Assembly: GCA_964035795.1 (NCBI GenBank)
Contig: OZ038325.1
Span: forward strand, 2,736,272-2,800,271
DNA length: 64,000 nucleotides
Direction: 5' to 3'
DNA from: Pterobdella sp. o SKG-2022
Taxonomy: Eukaryota; Annelida; Clitellata; Hirudinida; Piscicolidae
In this document: piece by piece, positions 1 to 31,100 of the stretch
How the letters are laid out: every line of letters begins with the position of its first letter
Position numbering within the stretch: the stretch's first letter is position 1
Position numbers and translations under genes: made by a program
Notes under the pieces: generated by a model
What the model was told of the DNA's origin: nothing
The model's database searches: none
What the model saw: the letters and a program-made list of their open reading frames with translations, nothing else

Positions 1-183
1 ATATATAAATTCAAAAATACTCAAACAAGATTATTATGGGCGGTTTCCTTATAAAAAAAAATTAAAAGAATCTTTGATTTTAGGCATTTAAATTAATATA
101 AATAAGAAAATATACTTTCTCATTCAAACTTCAAAAATTTCTCAAACTGCATCTTTTTGAAATTTTTTCTAAGAGAAAAATTA
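1..183. other. AT-rich sequence, no gene seen
   Basis: Short AT-rich lead-in to the window. I see no coding exon, RNA gene or repeat unit in it. Confidence 0.5.
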
Positions 184-670
184 AGCTTTAACCTACGACC
201 CATCCATCTATCTATTCACCCACCCATCTATCCATCCATCCTTCCATCCATCCATCCACCCTTCATCCATCCATCCATCCATCCATTTACCTTACATCCA
301 TCCATCCACCCTACATCCATCCATTCCCCCTACATCCATCCACCCATCTTACATCCATCCATCCATTCATCTAATTACCCACCCATCCATCTATCCATCT
401 ATTCACTCACCCATCTATTCATCTACCCTACATCTATCCATCCAACTATTCACCTCCCATTCTATCCATCCATCCCTTCATCCACTCATCCATCCATCTA
501 TTCACCCACCCATCTATCCATCCATCCATAAATCCATCTATTCAAGCCTCTCTCATCCATCCATCTATCCATTCATTCATACCCCTCTCATCCATCCATC
601 TATCCATCCATTCATGCTCCTCTCATCCATTAATTCATGCCCATCTCATCCATCCATCCATTCATTCTTC
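184..670. repeat. Degenerate (CATC)n tetranucleotide tract
   Basis: About 480 bases dominated by CATC/CCAT units, interrupted by CTAC and TTCA variants. The translated frames consist of repeated HPSI-type residues, an artefact of the repeat. Similar but shorter tracts recur near 12.8 kb and 17 kb, so this tetranucleotide is common in the genome. Confidence 0.9.
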
Positions 671-3600
671 ATCAAAGGACATAAAAAGTCAAACCCCAAC
701 ATAATGGTGAGCGTAATCCCAAATGCATTCAAAGCTTGGTTTTCTGAAACTATTACCAAAAACAATATATGTTGTCTTTTTTGGTTTTCATTGAAAATTA
801 TCCAACCCTAAGATACACCTCCAATACAGGACCATGTCATCAAAAGTGAACAATAGTTTTGTGATAATGACTATTAAAATCACAACTTTAAATTTTACCT
901 GTGAAAATAAGAAAGTTTGCAAAAAAAATTTCTAAAACTCTTGGAATTTTCAAAGCAATTTGAATATCTTGTTCTCAAAAGAATTTTCTTCTCTTAATTA
1001 CAAAACAGCCAAACACCGCCATCTTTTGGGATTGCTCGAATGAAAAAAAAGACATGATAAAAAATATTAGAGAATTAATATAATAAATATAATATATAAA
1101 CATGAATATTAGTTTTTTTATGTCAAATCTCACAAAATAAATGGAATATTCATAAAGACACTGACGGTGGGAAAAATTACGTGTTTATTAAAAAGCTTTG
1201 TTTCACTTGATATTTTTCATGTATTTGCATATCTGTACAATATTTTATTTTTGTGGAGAGTGGTTGACAAATGCATAGATTTACAGAATACTTATGTGGT
1301 TTTAAATATATAATCACAGCTTAATCGTTTGAATGGAATTAATGAATCACTGGAGTATTTCTGAACAAAAATTGAAAGTCTAGAGGCTTCGATGACATTT
1401 GAGGGAAAAATGTTATTTTGGCTTTTTTAGATAAATTCAAAACTTTGGAAAAAATTAAACTGACATCATTATTGTTGTCTTAATAAGAATTTTGCTCGGT
1501 TTTTTTGATTTCTTGATAAAAAAACAATAATGAAAATTAATCTCTCAATCTGCTTCAGTTGTGGGTCTATTGAGAGAGATTGTCAGTTTGCATGGGACTG
1601 TTGAAATGACATGAGGATGAAATGAAACTGAGATTTTATTGATAGATTAAGTTTTAAAAGTTGATGAAATATATTTTAATTGGAATGAAGTGGAGGTTTG
1701 ATTTCATGCAGATTGTAAAAGTATATTGAGCGTCAAAACAGATAAAATTCAAGTAAAATGAATTTCAATGGAATGAATATGGAAAAATTGAATTTTTCTG
1801 AAAGTGAAATTAGATTATAAAATAAAATAGGCGGAAAAAAAATTAGAATTTTGAAGTTGAAAACAATATACACGTTTTTATTTTTTGTTTCGATTTTTTA
1901 ATAAATTCAATTTATTTTAATGAAAGTTCATTTTTAAATATTTTTGTAGATTGGTAAAAAAATTCAATAACAAATATAATATATATAGTATTATTTTGTT
2001 GGAAATATTCGCATAAAACGATTTAATAAGTAAAAAGATGAGAAAAATTATTTTGAGAATATAATTTAATTGAATATATTATTATGAATGATTTTCAAAT
2101 TAAATTGCAAAACCTTATTGAAGCCTAAATATAAAATAAACTAAAAAAACAGAATAAAAAAAAAACAAAAAATATAAAAAATTTGAAACTAAAAATTTAG
2201 GAAAAAAAATCCAACATGCAAAACGTCAATACGACCCCAAATGAAGAAGTGTAGAGATTGGTAAAACAACCGCAAATGAGCAACCATTGATAACTAATGA
2301 CTATTAAATGATAACTAATGACCATATTTAATTTTAAAGAAAGTGCATTTAGTAAACTGCATTTGCAAAAAATAATTATGAAACTAAAAATGAAGTTTAG
2401 AACATCGACTAAACTGCAAAAAACATTAGAAGCACGAGTCTAATGTTTTTGTAATGACATTCAAAGCTTCAAAGAGGGATTGAGGATGAGAATGAATTAA
2501 CTGATACACATTCAGTGGGTGAATTGGGGAAAAAGTAGAACGAGTTTTAAGGCTTAATTAAATAATTTTTATTGATAGAAGGTGAATATGGAAATTAATA
2601 TGGCGGTGAGAATGCCGGTATGAAAGATGTATTGAGCGATTAATAACAGACGAAAGACAAAAGTGGTAATAAAATAATACTAGAAATAAAAAAGCAAAAA
2701 AAAAATGAAAATTGCAACAATAGAAATAATATTAAAAAACCAAAAAAAAAAATAATAGCAACAACAATAACAATAAAAAAAAGAATAATAACAATAAAGA
2801 AAAATAACAATAAAAATAATAGTAATAAAAATAAAAATGATAAAAAAATGGAAATAATGAAGAATGATGATGAAACATAATAACAATCATAATGATGGAA
2901 AAACATAAATACCATTGGAAATATTATAAAACACAACAAAAATACCCAATTCGATAATGAAAAAAGTAATAATAATTTTATTGTTATTATTATTTTTATT
3001 ATTTTATTTTTAAAAAAATCTTAAGCATCTCTTACTCAGATTGATTTTTTCTATATAACATGGAAGCTTTTATTTTAAAAAAGGAATTAAAATCTTCATC
3101 AAACTCAACTTGATCATAACTCATTAGATACTCTTTGAGTGCTTTTTATTCACGTGATTATAATATGAGAATAAACCATAGATGCAAAAATGAGTTACTG
3201 ATGAGAAATTATTCATAGCATCCCAAAATGATGGTATTGGTGGGAGAGTTGTGGTAATAATACAACTACATCTTATGTATCTGTTCTGATTTTCTCTCTA
3301 TTTTATTCTTTCTAATGAAAAATTTTCAGATAAAAATTGCGTTTGATAAAAACTTAAATTTCCGATATATTCAACTTTATTATAACTAATTAACCATGAT
3401 GAGGTGGAACTTTTCGCGAGTTTAAGTTTTGATGTGATAAGGAAGGTATTCAAAATTTCCTCATTATAGAGTATGAAAAAGAATACAATGATAATACTAA
3501 TAATAAATGAAAACACTTTTTTTTTTATTATTTAACACATGTATTTATTTTCTAAAATAGTGACAAAATCGAATCTAAAAAAAGAGAAAATAAAGTTATA

Positions 3601-3725
3601 TGAGAATAGTAAATTAACTACAAACTAAATAAGGAACGAAACTAACTAACGAAAATAAGGTAAAAAAAAAGTATAATAAATAAATGGATGTGTATATATA
3701 TATATATATATATATATTTATTTAT
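671..3725. other. AT-rich non-coding sequence
   Basis: Three kilobases of AT-rich sequence. It holds A/T homopolymer runs, an AAT/AAC-rich patch at about 2690-2840 and a short (TA)n at 3693-3717. I searched the + strand for the missing 5' EF-hand exons of the downstream calcium-binding gene and found no convincing acceptor/donor pair enclosing an EF-hand. No gene is supported here. Confidence 0.5.
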
Positions 3726-4343
3726 TTATATATCAGACAAAAATGAGAAAGCATGAAATCCAAAGATAGCAGAGGTTTCAACCGCTAACGGGACGAAAAT
3801 ATGGCTTCGATATTTTTGTATTTTCGCCGTTTCTGCTTTTTGGGAAGCCCAGCCGAGATTGGGTACAGTTTGAAGCAAGTGTGAAGGTGAAAAAGAATCA
3901 GAGCAGCTAGCGTCCCAGATGAGGCATTTGCCATTCTTATAAGGGAAAATGGTAGGCCCATCAGGCCGTTTGCCGTCTCTTCTGTCAAGGCCTACTGGTT
4001 CAAGCTGACTGGGAAATCCAGCTTTGTTTAAGGCACTTTTGATTAAATCATTCAGTGCGCAATGTCTAGAAATACGTCCAGCACTTAATTTGCAGGATAA
4101 CGGATGTCTGCCAAGAACGTCTATTTGAGCACCGCAACGACATTTGTGTGGCGAGCATAAACGCAATCCAAGAATGAGGGGTATCGGAATTCTGAAAGAT
4201 TCGTCGTCTAAAAGCCCGCCCGTTGCTGAGCTTGGCAAACAGTTCAGCCAGGCACTGAAGCAATTTTGAGAAGAAGAAACTAAAGAAGCAAGTTTGTGTT
4301 GGTTCAAAGTTTTTTCCAATTGGCTGTGAAACGCTTTACACAT
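3726..4343 (-). pseudogene. LINE-derived C-terminal fragment with restriction-endonuclease-like motif
   Basis: An open reading frame of 205 codons on the - strand. It matches from memory a C-terminal module often found downstream of reverse transcriptase in invertebrate transposon proteins. Visible motifs in order are a GLRLC lead, a zinc-knuckle-like block (CRCG...GRHPLSC), RHCALNDLI, EPVGLDRRDGKRPDG, LIWDASCSD and FVPLAVET. The RPDG...WDAS arrangement resembles the PD-(D/E)xK core of the restriction-like endonuclease in R2-type LINEs; that function is inference. No RT domain precedes it, so it is a truncated, probably dead copy. It is bounded by a short (TA)n on one side and AT-rich DNA on the other. 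Confidence 0.6.
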
Positions 4344-4557
4344 AAATTCATCCCAATGAGAAAACTAAATTTTAAATAAATTTTAAATAAAACAAAACAA
4401 AAATTAATTTGAAAGTATGACGAAGGATATGGGCTGAAAATTAAAAATATTAATAAAAGGAATAATAAAAATAAAACATTGAAAAAAAAAAACAATAAAA
4501 AACGCTTATAATATAAAAAAATGGTGATTACTACTAATGACAAAAAAATATTAATAA

Positions 4558-5441
<884 letters not shown>

Positions 5442-6361
5442 AACGCCATAAAAGACCTAATTAATACGACCCATTCAATACATCCCTTTCAAAAATATCT
5501 CTGTTTTGCCGTTGCTATGGTTTCAAGTTGTATTGTATTGTAAAGTATTTTGAGATTCGACGTATGGTTTTGTATTATGAACTGTTGGGTTTTTGTATTG
5601 CAAATAATACCGTATTGTATTGTAAATTTTAACATTGCATTGTAACTTTCATTTCTTTTTTGTTCATGTATAGTAATACATTTCATTGTGGATCGTATTA
5701 TGTTGTTATATTGTATTGTAAAGAACTGTCTGGTATTGTCTAGTGATGCATAGTTCTGTGGTATTGTAAATTAATATATCCTTTTGTGTAGATACCCTTT
5801 TACGGTCTTACGTCATATATTTTTGTATTAAACACCTGCAAATTATAAAAATTTCATTCGATATTGTAAACGACGTTTAGTATTGTAATGCATTTAAACT
5901 TATTGAGATATTGTAACGTAAACACGGTATAATATTGTAATGTAAATTACATCCCTGTAAAACATATGTTGTTGTGAACCATAAAGTTTTCTACTCGAAC
6001 CACCTGTCTTTCTATGGTTATCGACATTCACCAATGCAGTGCTGACAATGTTTGTTTTGTTTTTTCAAATATTCCACTCAAACTAGGTTTTGCTTTGTGT
6101 TTTGTTTTTTTTAGATTCGTTTGAAATATTTTATTTTTCACTATTATGTCACCTCATCTATATTATTGTTTTTATTTTTTTTTATTATTGTTTTTATTTT
6201 TTTTAATTATTGTTTTTATTATTATTTTATCCTATGTTATCTCCTATGATCATATTTGAAAAAAAATTATTTTCACCACTGTGCACATTTTTGCAAGTCC
6301 TTACAGTTGTCTTGCATCTGACACAAAAAGACACACGTGCTGAAGAATATAATATCAACAT
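5442..6361. other. AT-rich spacer with recurrent TATTGTA motif
   Basis: No gene is seen. Between about 5525 and 5960 the heptamer TATTGTA (often TATTGTAA or TTGTATTG) recurs at irregular short spacing, like the remains of a decayed tandem repeat. A (TTTTTATTATTG)n-like patch follows at about 6160-6220. Confidence 0.5.
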
Positions 6362-7070
6362 AAAAACATCAAATAAGAGGAATTTTTAATACATTTATTG
6401 AGAATCGGAAGCTATAATTTTCGATAAGTTTAGCCTTACCATAAAACGTTGGCGAAAAAAATAAAATCGTAACTATGGTTATATAGTGATTTAAAGACTA
6501 TAATTAAGAATTAGTTAATTATTCAAAAAAACAAAAGTTATTCCAATTTCAATGGTATTATTTAAATAATTAATTGTCCAAGAGATATGAATAAAGCGTA
6601 TATTGGCCAAACAAAAGTGAGTATAAAAACCCGAATGAAGCAGCACAGGTCTGATGTTGAATCAAAAAAGGCTGACTCAGAAATACCGGGGATTAGCAAA
6701 CATGCTCGCTATTGTACCCATGGAAAAATTAACTGGGAGACTTCTGAGATTTTAAAAATTGAAAAAGAAAAAACAAGTTTTCACTACAAAAAAATCTCTT
6801 GGTGAGGGAGCCTTGAAATAAAAAAGCACAATTCTGTTTTCAATGGCTTGATGACCCACAACTCATAGTTAATACTAATGCCTGGGATCCAATATTAAAG
6901 GATTCGAAAAAAATTGAACGGGGCAATGACCGAAGAAGGACATAGAGATTAATTTCTCTTGATAAAAAGTGACATTGTTTAGAAAATTATTTTTTTTTGA
7001 ACAATTAATTATTTGTAGCTCTCTCAATCCTCAATAAATGTATCAAAAATTCCTCTTATTTGATGTTTTT
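6362..7070 (+). mobile_element. Penelope-like element remnant: GIY-YIG endonuclease end within inverted repeats
   Basis: A coding remnant at 6587-6805 begins NKAYIGQTKVSIKTRMKQH and continues with a KHA...HGKINWE block. This is the usual look of the GIY-YIG nuclease domain at the C terminus of Penelope-like retroelements. After a stop and frame change the expected tail, EALEIKKHNSVFNG followed by AWDPIL, is still readable to about 6900. The remnant is flanked by a nearly perfect inverted repeat of about 42 bases: 6362-6403 matches the reverse complement of 7029-7070 with one or two differences. No reverse transcriptase is left. It lies upstream of the known exons of the EF-hand gene. Confidence 0.65.
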
Positions 7071-7649
7071 CGTTAAAAAGTATTGAAGAAAAATACATAC
7101 GGTGTCTCTGAAAAATTATCAACATAAATGACACAATCTTTAATATGGAATTCAGTTGGGTAGATTTTTGATACATTCATGATGGAATTGCAAGGTTTTT
7201 GTTGTTTTGTTGAGAATTAAAGAATAAGGAAGATGGATCAATCTAATCATCAATATTGGAGAATCATAAAAAAAAGATAGTTATTGAAAGGGAAAATGCT
7301 GATAATAATGAAAATAATAGAGTTGATAAAGATAATAAAAGTATTGATGGGAAATAAAAAACAAAAAAAAATATAACAATAATAAAATTTAAAAATGAGA
7401 ATAATGATTATAGGAATTCTTTTATTTTGCATTCGAGTTAATCATAGCCTGTTTTGTCAACAAATATGTGAAATATACTCTTTCATTCCATCCCTGTGTG
7501 TGTTTGTGTGTTTGATTGTATTCATAAAACAAACACAGGCACATCAATTTTTAGCTAAAAAATTGAATGCTGTTTGATGTCAATAATTCAGTATGAATAA
7601 AGTAATAAATACCTTCGAACAAAAAATAAGCCGATGCTATTGAAAACAA

Positions 7650-9477
<1,828 letters not shown>

Positions 9478-9589
9478 ATATTCCAGGATCATCATCATGG
9501 CCACCTTCTCGGTATGTTGTAGACGACTGTTTAATATTCATATTTAAATTTTTACTTTTTATTTCAAATCTTTATTGTTGTTGTTTGTA

Positions 9590-9740
9590 GCTTTTTCATT
9601 ATTGTTTTCCATTCTTTTCATTATTATTATTTTTATTATTTTTTTCATTATTATTATTATTATTTTTATTATTATTATTTTTATTATTGTTTTCATTATT
9701 ATTATTTTTATTATTGTTTTTATTATTTTTTTTTTCATTG
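9590..9740. repeat. (ATT)n-rich tract
   Basis: TTATTATTATTTT-type low-complexity sequence between the (CA)n array and the first recognised EF-hand exon. Confidence 0.8.
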
Positions 9741-9920
9741 TTTTATTACATCCGTTCAGTTTTTCTTCCAAAATAAAATTTCATATTTTTCTCTAGCACA
9801 CACAATGAAACAATTACTAAAGAAACTAAATTAATCGCAAACTCTTGACATTCTCTTGAATCTTTTACTTCCGTTTCAAAAAATTTCTATATATTTGGCC
9901 TAAGTTCACTTTTCAAACAG

Positions 9921-27253
<17,333 letters not shown>

Positions 27254-27263
27254 GCGCTATATA

Positions 27264-27269
27264 AATAAA
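27264..27269 (+). promoter_or_regulatory. Candidate polyadenylation signal of the EF-hand gene
   Basis: AATAAA starts 11 nt after the TAA stop (27251-27253). It lies within AAGCGCTATATAAATAAA, which resembles the 3' tail of the SINEs in this window. A 3' UTR this short would be unusual, so a later signal may be used. Confidence 0.4.
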
Positions 27270-28151
27270 AAAAAGAAAAGCTTTATAAAGATGGCGTTAT
27301 ATAAATTGCAAGGTATACGGATTTGGAGAAGATTGTGTAAACTAATAGTGATTCATGGTTGTTGAGACATTGCAAAGGGTAATTATGTATGAACAGCGTG
27401 ATAAACTTGAAGTAAAAACAGTGATGGAGAAAAATGGATGGTGGTTCAGAGTTCATTTGTTTTCTTCATTCTATTTGGCTGCTGAGTTTCAAATTATGCT
27501 TGCTGTGAATTATTTTATTTTTTTCTGCGATATTTCCACCATTTGAGTGTTGATGTTTATTTGATATTATTAGATCTACACTTTCTATCGAATTTGAATC
27601 TCGATTTACTTTTAATTAGAGCATAGAGAAGCAATTTTTCGGTCGTTTTTGATTTTTTGGCGTTAAAGTGTTCTTGTTATTGAAAAACCCACTTTTTTGT
27701 CAAATGAATTTTTTTTACAAAAAATAAAAAAATTTGAAAATTCGAAACCACACAAGCAAAAAATAAAAAAAACCCTAAAAATTGAGAAACCATCCACGAG
27801 GCAAGCATTCACACGTTTTTAACCTAGACATCCATTCATTTCATACTAACACAAGCCCCATTCAATTGGAACAACAAATCCCATTCTCCCACCCACAACG
27901 TTAACCCTCAGTTGCATCATCATTAGCACATTAGTTCGCTATAAAATGATCTACACGAAATCCTTACCCCTCTTGGGTATCCATATCATGCTTAACCACT
28001 ATTGGCTGCTTGACTCCGTTTATCCTTTATATGAATCTTCATCATTATCACCAAATCAGCCAAACCAACCAGTCATCTCACAACGCCCACCACCTCCTAA
28101 AAATCAATATCTTCCACAAACTCCACCCCCACCTCCCAAACACCCTCCCTA
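27270..28151. other. Intergenic region between convergent genes
   Basis: About 0.9 kb separates the stop of the + strand EF-hand gene from the stop of the - strand GMP synthetase. It is AT-rich at the left and C/A-rich at the right (28020-28150). No gene is seen; it should hold both 3' UTRs. Confidence 0.6.
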
Positions 28152-31100
28152 TCACTCCCATTCTGTGGTACCAGGAGGCTTGCAAGTAAGATCGTAAAGG
28201 ACTTCAGAAATGCCAGGCAGACTTTTAATAGCATTCACCATCATCAACACGGTCTGTGGTGGCAGTTATGTTTGTATTGTTCTGTATTGGTAAGTGAAAT
28301 TTTCAGACATGTAGAGCAGTATTGTTGATTAGCTTCATTCCACAATAGTCAGGATTAACAATAGCAACATCTACCATCCCCCTTCATCTTTCTATTAAAC
28401 CTCAACCCATTCTTCACATCTTCCTTCCATCACCCCAACCTGCAATGAGAGATGGACACCCGGCAAGGCAGCAATGCCAGTCATGAAGTCTGATGTGATG
28501 AAAGGTCTGAGGATGATGGATCTTTGACAGGAGGGTAGGTGCTCTAATGGATCTCTGTGAGGGGGGTGAGTAAGGATAGTAGGTGATGGAGGGCAGATGT
28601 GGGAAAAGATTGTGAATATTGAATGGAAGTAAGTCAGATGAGTTCATTGGTGTTGAAAATTGAGGAATTATTAAATCACTCAAATTCGATGAAGCCATAA
28701 GACAATGGTCATATGAAACCATGAGATGAAATGGCGGTGAAGTAAAAGGCAAATATCAGTTGGTAGGTTGGACATATGGCGACTAACCGATGAAAATGGA
28801 GTGGCACTAAAACTACTGGCATTTGACCCACTTTATTTTGTTCACCTGGGTGCGAGTGTGTGTGTTTGTGAAAAATTGAATTTCAACAATGAAAATATAT
28901 AAAAAACTTCAACAAAAAATTAGGTTTTTCAGATAATAAGGCTGTTCAGACTGTACTAAATCACACAAAAAACAACACATCCACACATCCCTAAGCTTAT
29001 TCCCCTAACACACCCACACAAACTAACCAGAATGCTCTAGAACTTTATTAGCAACATGGTCTGCCATGCGCAGTGTTGAAATGCATCGTTGGGTTAGGGT
29101 GGTGGGGGTGATGTCGGTTACCGGGTGCTGCACTTTTGATCCGAATATGTACACTACCCTGTTGAAGGTAGAGTGGGTGTATGAGGTAATTGTGGAATGT
29201 ATGGAGTGATGGTGGAATGTATGGAGAGATGGTGGAATGTATGAGAATATGTTGGTGTGTAAAGATGAGATATATGAGGTATAAAAACACAGATCATTGA
29301 TGATAATGTATAAATTGACCAATCTTCTGTCTAAAAACTTCAAAACCAATATTGCGAAAATTACCCAAACCATAAACACCACACCAGACCTTCCTTCCCA
29401 AACATTACATTACCACCCACAACACCACACCTCCCCACAACCACCCACTACACAACACGGCATTACACCCTCACCCATCTACATCACATCCTCACCTTCC
29501 CCACCAAACTTCACTCTTCCACTCTCAAAGACAACACCCACCTGTTAACATTATGACACAGGCGAGGGATGAGCTTGGAGAGGAATGACAGATCTGACCA
29601 ATTAGGAGAGGATTCGTTGCTTGAGAGACTTACCACATAACTATATGACCTACAATCTCCCTGGGTGGTGGAACAAAGTTGGTAGTGTGGTGATGGTTTT
29701 GTGGGGAGTATGCAGTAGTGGTTTTATGAGAAGGAAAAGTAATGTTATAAGGAGTAGTATGGTGGGTTGGAAAAAGATAGTTCAGTAGTGGGAGATAGTG
29801 TGATGATGTGTGATGGTGGTGAGTGTAGTGATGAGGCAGGTATTCGGGTGTTATTATGGAAATAAAATTGAAAAAATTTAAATGTTTTCGTGATGAATTT
29901 TCGACCATCATCATCGTTTATCATTTTTATAATCAAATTTTTACGTCAAAGAAATAAATTAAAATGAATTAAAATAATTATGAATTTTTAACAATTGTGT
30001 GTACATGTTTGAAAAAAAAAGTTAACAATACAATCAAAGATACAAAATGAAATAGAAACAACACCAACTTGAACTCCTACAGTCTTGATGGGCAACAGAG
30101 TGGCGGCGTAGTCGGTAGCTGTGGTGATGGCAGCTAATCTCTGCTGTTCTTCTTTGCTGGCCCCAGCTGCTACTTTAGTACTAAAGGCGGGAAACTGGTG
30201 TGGTGATGATGATGACTGTTGAAGGTGACGGTTTTGTGGGGGGTGTTTGGAGTGGTGATGATTGCTTGTGGTTTTCATAAAATATATCTGCGTTGTGGGA
30301 ATAAAGTTTTATAATAATAATGAAAAATAATTTTTAAAAAATAATATAAATATTTTAATATTTTATGGTGAGGCATCGAGGTTTCGCCATGGAGGCATCA
30401 AAAATTTTTCACATTGAATTTTTTCATTCAGAAAAATAAAAATATGAATAATGAAATAAACAAAAATAATAAAAAATCAAGACAACTATTTCAAAAGTCC
30501 TCAAGATGTCTCAAAGCTCTTAGGAAGTGAAACTAGTGCCACAGAGTGATGCATCATACATAACTATATAAAGTGCCTTTCACATCTTAATAGACGTAAA
30601 AACTCTGATTAAAATTTCATCATGCTTGGGAATATATAAAAAATATATGCTCAAAAACATGCAACAGATGATTGAGAAATGTATAACAAAATGTATGAAA
30701 AAATGGACCTTTTGAGAAGACTGTTGGAAAGTCATTAAATTTCTGGAGGGATGTTTGTGTGTCTATATGACTACCAATTGTATCATTGACTGACAATTAT
30801 ACTATTGTGACTATTATCCATCATTACAATGTCACACCATCAGTATCTCCATCAATTTAACATTATAAACCTCGTCCTCAAATTATCATCACCGCACATC
30901 ATCTTACTACTAACCACCATCATCATCATAACCAGACCCTCATCATCACTTCCATCCTCCTCCTCACTTGAGAAACAGAGAAGTATCATTGAATGTTTTA
31001 TCCATGAAGGCACTCTGAGCACATATGATGCGGATGGCTAAGCCTGGACCTGTGTGTGTGTGTATACACAAAACATCAACAACCCTAACATGCATATCCA

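Noticed and set aside
30069..30180. GMPS exon starting at 30180 and joined directly to 31049-30968
   Set aside because: It is in phase, but loses about 18 residues present in the family. The 34-nt exon 30742-30709 plus a start at 30194 restores the expected length.
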